Below are positions 17,247 to 25,655 of a stretch of 44,915 bases of DNA, piece after piece. The stretch is taken from assembly GCA_964544635.1 (NCBI GenBank), contig CAZJCK010000026.1, positions 1-44,915 of the forward strand. Reading direction: 5' to 3'. The position numbers and the translations under genes were made by a program. The notes beneath the pieces were generated by a model that ran no database searches, had not been told where the DNA came from, and worked only from the letters and a program-made list of their open reading frames with translations. The stretch comes from CAZJCK01 sp964544635 (GTDB taxonomy: Bacteria > Zixibacteria > MSB-5A5 > GN15 > FEB-12). Within the stretch, counting starts at the first letter, position 1. Every line of letters begins with the position of its first letter.

Positions 17247-18221
17247 CTACTTGTTGATTACTGACTCAACATCACGCCGAGGAGTGAGCGGCAGGTCTTT
17301 TTGGGGGAAACCCAGACGGAGCGCAATTTGTGGAGATCCTGATTGGTTCAGGGCTTTGCTAAGGGAGCTTCTCAAATCGGCAACCTGAATCGGCTGGTTG
17401 AGATAGGACGCCTGCACACCGTTTTGCCGGGCGCGCAGCAGTACGGACTGGAGGGCCTGACCGGTCAGCAGCCAGTCTTGTGGACTGTCACGGTCGCTCA
17501 GGAGTATGGCGAGGATCGGAGCATCGAGTGCGAGCTTTTTGTCTCTGGAACTGACGATTCGGCCCATATTCACATGTCTTACAGTAAAGCGAAGGAGCGG
17601 GGCGAGCAGCCCCGGTACTGTCAGACCGTCGCCCGCATTACGGGTTCGCATCCAGGTGGCAAGTTCGTCGCGCCACCGGCTGTCGGCCCACTGAGCTTTA
17701 TCCCCCTGTGCGACCAGATCCGCGAACACTGCTCGGTCCTGTGAACCATCGATGAACTCGAGTCTGGTCTTTTCGCCGGCAGCGACGTTTTTTAGATCGT
17801 CAACGATCCGGTGTGAGACGGCCCTATCGTCGAACGACTGTCGATGAGTGCGGCGATCATTAATGACTTTGGCAAGATCCCCTTTTTGATCGGGGGGGCG
17901 TTGGGTTTCAGTCAGCGTGACTGAAGCCAGGAGATTCGGCTGGTTGCTGTCGGGCAGTAGATCTACCGACGTTTCGAAGCCGAGTGCACTGGCGGCTATT
18001 TCTATGTTCCTGATGGCGCAGCCACAACTGATATGGAGTTCGCGGTCGTGTGGATCGTTCACCGGCAACGCGCGAGAACGATCGGCATACAGTTCGATGC
18101 TACGGTCGGTGGTTGAGAAGAGCCACGGCTGGGTGTTATGGCTGGAGGGTGCGCGGGTCGCAGCCTGGATGATGGAAGGGTGGGGGATTTGCTGTGTAAT
18201 GTGGTGTGATGACTCTGTCAT
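17247..18221 (-). CDS. Acg-like FMN-dependent nitroreductase family protein
   Basis: A 324-residue soluble protein. The N-terminal motif ATRAPSSHNTQPWLF is the flavin-binding signature of the nitroreductase fold, and the spacing and length fit the long Acg-like branch (typified by Rv2032/Acg of Mycobacterium) rather than the 200-residue classical enzymes. Other visible landmarks are NDRRTHRQSFDDRAV in the middle, LLTGQALQSVLLRARQNGV, and a C-terminal PQIALRLGFP-x(5)-TPRR, a usual ending in this group. Members bind FMN, but the physiological reaction of Acg-like proteins is poorly known and some appear to act in flavin sequestration. It precedes the efflux operon, but a repeat hairpin at its stop codon suggests separate transcription. 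Confidence 0.82.
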   Translation of the reverse strand: MTESSHHITQQIPHPSIIQAATRAPSSHNTQPWLFSTTDRSIELYADRSRALPVNDPHDRELHISCGCAIRNIEIAASALGFETSVDLLPDSNQPNLLASVTLTETQRPPDQKGDLAKVINDRRTHRQSFDDRAVSHRIVDDLKNVAAGEKTRLEFIDGSQDRAVFADLVAQGDKAQWADSRWRDELATWMRTRNAGDGLTVPGLLAPLLRFTVRHVNMGRIVSSRDKKLALDAPILAILLSDRDSPQDWLLTGQALQSVLLRARQNGVQASYLNQPIQVADLRSSLSKALNQSGSPQIALRLGFPQKDLPLTPRRDVESVINK

Positions 18222-18355
18222 TGCCTGATCTTCCGGGTTTCGAGGTCAAGAACCGAATCGAACGTGTCGGGCCGTGGTGTGTCCAGTTCAAGAGAATCAT
18301 GTGATAGTCAAAGATGGCGGTACTGCGGTGGATCTGCTGTATCGGACCGATGGCG

Positions 18356-18389
18356 CCCCCCGCGCGAAGCGCGCGGTGGGGTAACCCGG
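18356..18389 (-). repeat. GC-rich palindromic 3'-end repeat, copy 3
   Basis: The best hairpin of the three: CCGCGCG-CTT-CGCGCGG inside CCCCA/GGGG arms on the minus strand, preceded by CCGGGTTA. It lies 9 bp beyond the stop codon of the GH13 gene and may terminate its transcript. Confidence 0.65.
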
Positions 18390-18398
18390 AGAATGCTA

Positions 18399-21300
18399 TC
18401 AGGTTTCGAGGAGTTCAAGCATGGCGTTGACGTCGTAGCCGGCCTTCTCGGCAGCGTCGAGCACACGGTCGCCCAGCTCGGCAGTGGTGTCGTCCTTCTT
18501 CTTCTTTCCCGCCTTCTTTGGCATGGTGGTCACGATCTTGTCGCGGGCAGCAACGAGCCGTTCGAGGCGTTCCTTGTTGCACCAGAGGCGATCGTCATGT
18601 GTGTTGAGGGCGAGGTATTCACGCACCTTGGGATCTTCAAGAAGTGGCGCCAGCAGGTCGTGGATCGACTTCTTGCCATTGAGCTGCACCAGTTCTTCAT
18701 TTTCGACGAGGACCTGCAGCAGCAAGTGGTCGTTGTAGCCGAAGCCTTCGTCCTGCAACAATTCGCTGAAGGCCCAGCGGATCGGCTGCCACAGCAGCCA
18801 GCTCTCGCCGTGATTGACCGGTTCGGCGACGGCGTCGTCGTCGGTCTGTTTCTCGGCAGCGTGGTCGAGATGGTGGATAAGCGACCAGGCGGTGGCGACA
18901 TGTTCGACCCGCTTGCGATGGTCGATCGAGCTGCCCGCTTCCGGTTCGCCGGCCGCGACTTTCTTCTTGGTGGCGACTTTCTTTACAGCCGTCTTTTTCG
19001 CGGTAGTTTTCTTCTTTGCCTTCGGTTTCGGATAGATCTTCTCGACATGCGTCAGGAGCGGTTCTTCGATGCTGGTGAAGTCAGTTTCGCGGTTGACGAA
19101 ACGGGTGGCGGCATCGAGGAGGTTGTAAAGCGCGCCCCGGAATTCTTCGCGCGTGTCTTTCGGGTCGGCGGCGAGCTTGTGCAGCATCGGGCCGTTGATG
19201 ACGCGGCTGAACGGTTCGTGGATCGGGTCGAGGTGCATCTGTCGGAAGGCGTGTTCCATGCTGGGCACGCCCGCCCCCTGGAGGCGATCAGCGAGGCGTC
19301 GCCAGGAACCGTCGTGGTCGTAGACCTCCTGCCATTCGAGGAAGACATGATACTCGTAACCGGAGAGTTCGGCGTACATACCCTCTTCGGCGAGCTGACG
19401 GCCTTCGCGCAGGAATTCCTGGCCGGTGCGACTGTCGCGGAAGCGATACCAGTGGTTGGGAGCACCATTGATACTGAGGGCGTCGGCGAGGGTCTTGCGG
19501 ACAATCTGCTCGTCGTCACTGGTGCCGACATTGATTTCAACCGACTCTCGTGCCCAGCCGCGAGTCGATTCGAACGAGTTGTTGAACAGCACGAGGGCGC
19601 GATGGTCACCGACCCGGTTGGTGTAGGCGTAGACATTTTCGTTCACCCAACCGTCGGGCGTAAAGTAATCGTACAACGCGAAGTTATCGGCGCCGGAAAA
19701 GAGCCAGCGTCGGTGCAACAGTGGAAAGATTTCGCGTTCGTGGCGGCGGACCATGTGTTCGTCGACCTGTTCATCCCAGTAGGCCTTGCGATACTCCATG
19801 CCGTATTTTTCGGTGAAGCCCTCTACCTGGCCGTGGCCGAACATGGGCAGGCCGGGCATGGTGGCCATCATCATGGCGACACCGTAGTACTTGTCGCTCT
19901 TGCCGAACTGGTCGACGGCAGTGCGTTCGTCCGGGTTGTTCATAAAGTTGACGAAGCGCTTGAGTACCTCGGGGCTGAACTTGAGGACATTCTTGACGGT
20001 GGAGCGATACTTCTGGTTTTCCTCCATCTTCAGCATGTTCATGAAGGCGGAATTGTAGACGCGGTGCATACCGAGGGTGCGGACAAAGTAACCTTCCATG
20101 AGCCAGAACGCCTCCGCCAGCAGCAGGGTGTCGGGAACTTCTTCCTTTACGCGGTCGACAACTTCGCGCCAGAACTCCTTGGGAAAGACCTCGTCGAATT
20201 CCTGCCGGGTCATACCGCGTTCGGCGCGCGACGGAATAGCGCCACCGTCGCCGGGTTGCGGGTACCAGAGACGCTGGTAGTGCTTCTTGGCGAGCGTCAT
20301 GGCGGCATCGAAGCGGATAATCGAAAACATGCGGGCGACGTGGAGGATGGTCTGGACGACCGCTTCGCGCACCTCCGGGATGAGGTAGTTGAGCTGGGCG
20401 GTGTCGTTCCAGGGCATCGAGGTACCGTCATTGCCGTGGTAAATGTAGCGGCTGTCACCGGATTGCTTGTCATATCGCTTGAAGACAACGGCGGCATCGC
20501 GGCGATCCCAGTAACCGTCCTCAATCTGTATGACGACCCGCTCGTCGTCGGAAAGATCGGGGCCGTTGAACTGGTAGTTCGGGTAGGGCGGGTAGTCGGA
20601 CTGGACAAACCAGTGGGGATGTTCGATAACCCATTTCGAAAAGATGCCGGTGTGGTTAGGGACCATGTCGGAGGCGAGGCGAATGCCGCGGCGGGCGGCA
20701 CGGTCGCGCAGATCGCGGTAGGCCTCTTCCCCGCCGAGGTCGGAGGCAATGATGTAATCGTAGAGCGAATAGGCAGAGGGGGCGGCCTCGGGATTGCCCA
20801 TAATCTGTTTAATTTTTTGTGAGGCGTTGGAGCGTTCCCACAGGCCGATCAGCCAGAGACCGGTGAAGCCCCAGCGCTGCAGGGTGTCGAGTTCTTCGTC
20901 GGGAATCTGGTCAAGGCGTTTGATCTCGCACTGGTATTTCTTCGACAGCTGGTCGAGCCAGACATAGACGGATTTGGCGAGCAGCACGACGTTGGACATC
21001 CAGTCGGCGTCGCGGCTGAAGTTGGCCGGCTCGGGATAGTCGTAGTCGAGCAGGCCGCCGTAACCGTAGCGCCCAAAGCGGAGCTCTTCGATCGGGCCGG
21101 GGCCAATCCCGCGCAGGGTGCGTTCTTCGCGGAGAACATCCTGGGCGAGAAGGAGTTCCTCGAGGAGCTTGTCCGGGAGGATGTCGGCCCACTTCTCCTT
21201 GATGAAAGCGAGCTGGCCCTCAAGGGAGTCGGGGGCTGCGCGCATCGGACCGCGCAGGGCTTTGAGCAACGGTTCGCCGATCTGCTCAACAGCGGGCTGA

Positions 21301-21920
21301 CCGTTGAAGAAGCCTTCGAGGCCCTCGACGAACGGTTCGTAGGGGGCGTGCACGCGAAGGTCGGAATGGTCGAAAAGGTCCTGGAAGGGGACGAAGGCGG
21401 GGTTTTCCATCGAGAGTGCGAGAAGGATCAGCTCGATAGCGGTGTAATGCCTGTTGGGCTGGTTTTCGGTTTCTGAGGAAAGGAAACGTTCTTCCTTCTC
21501 GCGCTTTAGCATGACCGGCTGTGGTGGATAAAGTTTGACGAAGGCCGGGGGGGGAAGTTCAGCAACGGCTTCCCCGCGCTGAATGCGGGTGTACTCGAGG
21601 CCGCGGTCGAGAATACCGGGGATCTGTTCGAAGGTGTAGTACCACGTGACATAGCGCAGGATATCGACGATTGTCCCAACGGAGGCGAGCTCACCGCCGT
21701 GGATGGGTCGATCGCGATGGGTGGACTGGTGCCGTTTTTCGTTGAGTCGGTCGGCCAGTTTGCGCAGACCGATAACGGCGCCGCCCGGTTTAGCTGATTC
21801 CGGGTGGAGTTTCAGCAGTTCGGTAACATCGAGGGCCTCCCAGTTATGCCGGTTGAGAGGAAATCCATAGGGGAAATATGCATGTAAGTGATCGAGCAAA
21901 TGGCTAAGTCGTTTCGCCAT
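18399..21920 (-). CDS. Large GH13 alpha-amylase-family enzyme with Lys/Ala-rich linker
   Basis: A cytoplasmic protein of 1173 residues with no signal peptide. The first 350 residues are a helical region I do not recognise. A GH13 catalytic barrel follows: LASDMVPNHTG (region I), nucleophile D538 in IIRFDAAMT (region II), acid/base E603 in LLLAEAFW (region III), and transition-state Asp D664 in FMNNPDERT (region IV). Region IV is normally F-x-x-N-H-D; here the conserved His is replaced by Pro. After the catalytic part the chain carries a Lys/Ala-rich segment at about 965-992 (KKKTTAKKTAVKKVATKKK), like a histone H1 tail, then a further helical domain and a second KKAGKKKK stretch. The preferred start, ATG 21920, has AAGG six bases upstream; a GTG one codon earlier is possible. 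The substrate is probably an alpha-glucan (inference). Confidence 0.85.
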   Translation of the reverse strand: MAKRLSHLLDHLHAYFPYGFPLNRHNWEALDVTELLKLHPESAKPGGAVIGLRKLADRLNEKRHQSTHRDRPIHGGELASVGTIVDILRYVTWYYTFEQIPGILDRGLEYTRIQRGEAVAELPPPAFVKLYPPQPVMLKREKEERFLSSETENQPNRHYTAIELILLALSMENPAFVPFQDLFDHSDLRVHAPYEPFVEGLEGFFNGQPAVEQIGEPLLKALRGPMRAAPDSLEGQLAFIKEKWADILPDKLLEELLLAQDVLREERTLRGIGPGPIEELRFGRYGYGGLLDYDYPEPANFSRDADWMSNVVLLAKSVYVWLDQLSKKYQCEIKRLDQIPDEELDTLQRWGFTGLWLIGLWERSNASQKIKQIMGNPEAAPSAYSLYDYIIASDLGGEEAYRDLRDRAARRGIRLASDMVPNHTGIFSKWVIEHPHWFVQSDYPPYPNYQFNGPDLSDDERVVIQIEDGYWDRRDAAVVFKRYDKQSGDSRYIYHGNDGTSMPWNDTAQLNYLIPEVREAVVQTILHVARMFSIIRFDAAMTLAKKHYQRLWYPQPGDGGAIPSRAERGMTRQEFDEVFPKEFWREVVDRVKEEVPDTLLLAEAFWLMEGYFVRTLGMHRVYNSAFMNMLKMEENQKYRSTVKNVLKFSPEVLKRFVNFMNNPDERTAVDQFGKSDKYYGVAMMMATMPGLPMFGHGQVEGFTEKYGMEYRKAYWDEQVDEHMVRRHEREIFPLLHRRWLFSGADNFALYDYFTPDGWVNENVYAYTNRVGDHRALVLFNNSFESTRGWARESVEINVGTSDDEQIVRKTLADALSINGAPNHWYRFRDSRTGQEFLREGRQLAEEGMYAELSGYEYHVFLEWQEVYDHDGSWRRLADRLQGAGVPSMEHAFRQMHLDPIHEPFSRVINGPMLHKLAADPKDTREEFRGALYNLLDAATRFVNRETDFTSIEEPLLTHVEKIYPKPKAKKKTTAKKTAVKKVATKKKVAAGEPEAGSSIDHRKRVEHVATAWSLIHHLDHAAEKQTDDDAVAEPVNHGESWLLWQPIRWAFSELLQDEGFGYNDHLLLQVLVENEELVQLNGKKSIHDLLAPLLEDPKVREYLALNTHDDRLWCNKERLERLVAARDKIVTTMPKKAGKKKKDDTTAELGDRVLDAAEKAGYDVNAMLELLET

Positions 21921-21987
21921 CACACACCTTATCTTTTATCTAATTAGCGACTTACGAGGTCCACACCGCGGTAGTGGTCACGGTATC

Positions 21988-22010
21988 AAAAAAGCGCCGA
22001 AGGGCGCCTT
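21988..22010 (-). terminator. Rho-independent terminator after the phosphoesterase gene
   Basis: Minus strand GGCGCC-CTTC-GGCGC followed by six T residues, ending near 21988. It lies 60 bp beyond the stop codon of the metallophosphoesterase gene, so the GH13 gene downstream must have its own promoter in the remaining 65 bp. Confidence 0.85.
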
Positions 22011-22070
22011 CTGTATACCACAACAATGTAGCGGGTGGCTGGTTCCGAGTCAATGGACGAGGATAAGTTA

Positions 22071-22883
22071 TTATGCGACCGAAACTTCGGCGGCGGGCAT
22101 GGTAACCGTGCGAGGCTCGGCATATTCGTGCAGACTGACATGGCCGGTATGGTCGATGGTGACGTAGTTGGGCGCCTGCTTGCCGGTCCAGCAGCCGGTG
22201 TTGACGTATCGCATACCGTACTCGGGGTAGTCGATAGACTCGGCGATATGGGTGTGGCCACAGAAGAGCGCATCGTAGGCGTGATCTTTCTTGAGAGCGT
22301 GATTGATAATTCCGCGTGCGACTTCGTCGTTAATGCGCAGCCAGACCTTACTCTTTTCTTTTACAAAACGGCTGACGCGCTGCTCCGGACCATCGAGGCG
22401 CTGGATGAGGGCGTAGATCCAGCAGGGGACTTCGACGAGGTTGGGAAAGTTGACGATCCACCGATCGAACTGGTCACCGTGCATGGCGAGGTAACGTTTG
22501 CCGTTGGTGGTCCATTCGTATTCGCGGTGGGTGGGGAGTCCGACCAGGTGGGTCATCAGTTCAGCAAGCTGGAGGTCGTGGTTACCGAGGAGCCAGGCGA
22601 CTTCAGCATTGCACTTCTTATTGGTGATCTGGCGGAAGAGGCCCACCAGTTCCCAGGCGTGCTTCTTGAGTCGTTTGAAGTTGAGGTCGTCGAACACATC
22701 ACCGAGCAGAATGAGGCGGTTGAAGCGGTACTGATACTTGCTGACGCGGTAGCGTTTGAGCAGGCGCACCAATTCCTTAGCGCGGCTGACGCGTGACCCA
22801 AGGTGGATGTCGGAGACGATCAGGGTATCGATCGAATTGGCCGTCCACAGGCTGTATGGTTCGTTCGTGTGGATGGGCTGCAT
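22071..22883 (-). CDS. LpxH-like metallophosphoesterase
   Basis: A 270-residue calcineurin-like phosphoesterase. All metal-binding blocks are present in order: SDIHLGS (D25, H27), GDVFDD, GNHD, MHGDQFD and GHTHIAE. This order and the surrounding residues fit the UDP-2,3-diacylglucosamine pyrophosphatase (LpxH) group, which removes UMP from the lipid A precursor on the cytoplasmic face of the inner membrane. Many such proteins in this subgroup have no tested substrate. A longer frame reaches 22985, but ATG 22883 has AAAGGAG 9 bases upstream and starts the folded region, so I choose it. It follows the GT21-like glycosyltransferase by 61 bp and ends in a strong terminator. Confidence 0.82.
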   Translation of the reverse strand: MQPIHTNEPYSLWTANSIDTLIVSDIHLGSRVSRAKELVRLLKRYRVSKYQYRFNRLILLGDVFDDLNFKRLKKHAWELVGLFRQITNKKCNAEVAWLLGNHDLQLAELMTHLVGLPTHREYEWTTNGKRYLAMHGDQFDRWIVNFPNLVEVPCWIYALIQRLDGPEQRVSRFVKEKSKVWLRINDEVARGIINHALKKDHAYDALFCGHTHIAESIDYPEYGMRYVNTGCWTGKQAPNYVTIDHTGHVSLHEYAEPRTVTMPAAEVSVA

Positions 22884-22944
22884 CGGCTGTTCTCCTTTGT
22901 TCTGGTTGCAGGCGTACAACACAGCTTCAAAAAACCGGCCCAAA

Positions 22945-24123
22945 TCAGCCGGTGGTGAAATCGGTTCGGGCGACGGAGTCGCCAACAGGAGCCAGTTTGG
23001 TGCGCTTGCCGATCCTGAAGCGGTTGCCGCGCCAGACGACCGTGCGACTGAAGAAGGGTACCGGCCAGAGTATGGCGAGCGCGATTTCTTTCACCGGGAC
23101 GAACAGGTAGTGGTAGACGGGCGTGTCAGCATCCATGAGATGGCCGGCGGCGGCATCGAGCGCGATCTTCAGTACAGTTACACCTGCGAGGAAGGTGAAA
23201 GCGAGGGAGGTGGGGTGCAGTATGGACATGAGAGTGGCGAGGGCGATCGGGTAGGAAAATATCTCGGTCAGGTAGTTGCCGGTATTGAGGTATCGTCGCA
23301 TCATCCCCCAGCGATGGTGACGGTTAAAGAAACGCGGCAGGCTCCAGGAGGAGTTGACATTTTCAACCGGATCAACAGAAGTGCGCAGTTCGTAACCGAG
23401 GTTGCGGATGGCCTGGCCCAGCAGGCCGTCCTCCAGCAGGTACATCCGGAAGGCCATGAAGCCGCCAAGTTGTTCGAGGATGTCGCGGCGCATGAGCATC
23501 GACTTGCCGATCGTGATCGGGACTCTGGTCAGGCGGTTGATGGTGGCGACACCGCCGGCGATCAGCGTATTGAGGTGGATGTTTTCGAGGACAGCGCCGA
23601 AGGTACCGGCCTCTACCCCGCGCACGACGGAGGTGACGAGGCCGACGGAATCATCCTGCATCTCGGCCATCATGTTCGCCAGGTAGTCGGGTTTGACGCG
23701 GACATTGGAGTCGGAGATGACGAGGTGGTCGTGGTGCGCGTACGGGTACATATTGATCAGGTTATTGACCTTGGGGTTGAGGCCGGCGCGGCTGTCGTCG
23801 ACAACGAGACGGGCCTGGACGCGGGGGTAGCGCCGCTTCAGCCTTTGGACCAGTTCGACCGCCGGATCGTCGGTATCGTTCACGCCGAAGAGCAATTCGA
23901 ATTCGGGGTAGTCGAGTTCGAAGAAGGTGGAGAGATTCTCCTCGAGGTGATTATCGATCCCCTTAAGCGGCTTGAATACACTAACGGCCGGCTGTTTGGC
24001 CGGCACACTGCGAACGCGGCGCTGGCGGCGTCGTTGTAACCAGAGCATGGCGACAGAGAGCCCGAAGTAGCACAGGCCGAACAGTACGGCGGCGGTCAAT
24101 ATGTAGTCGACAAGTATCGTCAT
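22945..24123 (-). CDS. GT21-like membrane glycosyltransferase (ceramide glucosyltransferase family)
   Basis: A 392-residue membrane enzyme. An N-terminal helix (about 6-28) precedes a GT-A domain with KPLKGID at 51-57 (the hallmark of the GT21/ceramide glucosyltransferase group), SDSNVRVKPDYL with D138 (DxD-equivalent), EDGLLG with D232 (general base position), and the RHHRW motif at 268-272 (Q/R-x-x-R-W class, processive-type signature). Two or three C-terminal helices follow. Bacterial relatives transfer sugars to lipid acceptors such as ceramides, diacylglycerol or hopanoids (HpnI). The acceptor here is unknown. ATG 24123 has GAGGG upstream. It lies between a GH1 glycosidase and an LpxH-like phosphatase, so a glycolipid role is plausible but inferred. 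Confidence 0.85.
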   Translation of the reverse strand: MTILVDYILTAAVLFGLCYFGLSVAMLWLQRRRQRRVRSVPAKQPAVSVFKPLKGIDNHLEENLSTFFELDYPEFELLFGVNDTDDPAVELVQRLKRRYPRVQARLVVDDSRAGLNPKVNNLINMYPYAHHDHLVISDSNVRVKPDYLANMMAEMQDDSVGLVTSVVRGVEAGTFGAVLENIHLNTLIAGGVATINRLTRVPITIGKSMLMRRDILEQLGGFMAFRMYLLEDGLLGQAIRNLGYELRTSVDPVENVNSSWSLPRFFNRHHRWGMMRRYLNTGNYLTEIFSYPIALATLMSILHPTSLAFTFLAGVTVLKIALDAAAGHLMDADTPVYHYLFVPVKEIALAILWPVPFFSRTVVWRGNRFRIGKRTKLAPVGDSVARTDFTTG

Positions 24124-24208
24124 AGCGGTTTTTCCCTCATCGGTTTGGCGCTATTGTCGACTGTTTAAACTATTGTCTGGTTAGACGTTGGTTAGAAAAG
24201 TGTGAGAA

Positions 24209-25504
24209 TCAGGTCTTTTTTGCGGTGGTTGTTTGATTTATGCGCGATATGAAGTCACGGTAGAATTGGCCGCTGGGCTTGACGGTGCGGGCATAATTCT
24301 TGTAGTCGACGTGGACGAGGCCGAACCGGGCGCGGGTACCCTCGAGCCACTCGTAGTTATCCAGCAGCGACCAATGGAAATAGCCGCGGATGTCGTAGCC
24401 GTCGCGGACAATCTCTTCAAGCGCCTGCAAATGGGATTCCAGAAAGGCGAGGCGTCGGCTATCGTCGGCGACGGCGATGCCGTTTTCGGTGATGTACATC
24501 GGCTTGCCGGTCTCCCCCACCCAGCGGACGACTTTGTGGAGACCGCGAGGGTAGATTTCCCAGCCCAGGTCGTTGATCCCCTCACCTGATGACCGGGCAA
24601 TGTAGCTGAGGTCGAAGGGGCGCTCGAAGTTTAGTTTGAAGCGGACGTGGAGCCGGGAGTAGTAGTTGATGCCCCAGAAATCGATGGCGTTGTCGAGTTG
24701 GATCGGTTCATCATACGTGAGCACGAGCGGAAACCAGACCCGCAGCCGATCGGATTCGAAAGCCTCGATGATCATCCGGTTATAGAAATGGTGGATGAGG
24801 CGTTTGATATTGCGGTCGATCGCCAGACCGTGGGGGGCACGCTTGAAGACAATAAAGTTGTGGGCGATACCGACCTGGCCGGCGGGGTTGTGGTGCTTGA
24901 TAATGTCGTAGGCTTCGCGGTGGGCCCCCAGCATGTGATGTAAACTGAGCATCATCAGGTCGAGGTCGCGTTCCCCGGGCGGGAACCTGGCCTCGCCGTA
25001 ACCGCCGAGCGCCCAGACGAGCGGTTCGTTGAGGGTGACGACGAGGGGGACGCGGTCGAGCAGCTCCGGGGCGATCCGTTCGACATAGCGGACGAAAGAC
25101 TCGATGGAACGTCCTTCATGCCACGGACTGCGTTCGTGGAACCAGCGGGGGTGGGTGAAATGGTGAAGTGTGAGCATCGGCGTAATGCCGCGTTCGAGGA
25201 GGTTGTCGATCATGCGGCTGTAGCGGTCGATGGCTTCCTGATCGTAAAGACCCGGTTCCGGTTCGATGCGGGACCAGGCCAACGAGAAGCGGTAGGCGTT
25301 GAGGCCGAGGTCTGAGATAAGATCGAAGTCGTCCTGCCAGCGGTTCCAGTGGTCGGCGGCTCGTCCCACGCGGGGCGTGTGGTCGGAGGTGTCGAAGCGT
25401 CCGGCGTTCTCCCAGTCGGTGAAGTCATTCTCGAGGCTGCCCTCGATCTGGAATGCCGAGGTGCCGGCGCCCCAGAGAAAGCGGTGGTCGAAGGATTTCA
25501 GCAT
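24209..25504 (-). CDS. GH1 beta-glycosidase
   Basis: A 431-residue cytoplasmic enzyme (no signal peptide) of glycoside hydrolase family 1, which cleaves beta-linked glucosides or galactosides with retention. The N-terminus FLWGAGTSAFQIEG matches the family signature. The acid/base is E160 in VVTLNEP and the nucleophile is E340 in MYITENG. The final block HWSLLDNYEW-x(5)-RFGL is canonical. A longer frame would extend to 25798 across the start of glnS on the other strand; ATG 25504, directly before the GH1 domain, is the better start. It is divergent from glnS with about 150 bp between them. The substrate preference cannot be read from sequence. Confidence 0.93.
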   Translation of the reverse strand: MLKSFDHRFLWGAGTSAFQIEGSLENDFTDWENAGRFDTSDHTPRVGRAADHWNRWQDDFDLISDLGLNAYRFSLAWSRIEPEPGLYDQEAIDRYSRMIDNLLERGITPMLTLHHFTHPRWFHERSPWHEGRSIESFVRYVERIAPELLDRVPLVVTLNEPLVWALGGYGEARFPPGERDLDLMMLSLHHMLGAHREAYDIIKHHNPAGQVGIAHNFIVFKRAPHGLAIDRNIKRLIHHFYNRMIIEAFESDRLRVWFPLVLTYDEPIQLDNAIDFWGINYYSRLHVRFKLNFERPFDLSYIARSSGEGINDLGWEIYPRGLHKVVRWVGETGKPMYITENGIAVADDSRRLAFLESHLQALEEIVRDGYDIRGYFHWSLLDNYEWLEGTRARFGLVHVDYKNYARTVKPSGQFYRDFISRINQTTTAKKT

Positions 25505-25655
25505 GGCGGCAATAAATCGGGCCAGGGCTCGAATGTCAAACCTAACTGGGGACTGGCATTGTGGACCCGAATGCTGTACCTTAGGCGCTTGTACCGGTGG
25601 TACGACCGGTTGACTGGTAACCGCTGACTTTACAACCCGACAGGTGGATAGCGAA

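Noticed and set aside
18264..20822. An 852-codon open frame on the plus strand opposite the GH13 gene
   Set aside because: It is antisense to a gene with clear GH13 motifs; its composition (long Val/Glu/Gly runs) is that of a mirrored high-GC reading frame, with no ribosome binding site or recognisable domain.
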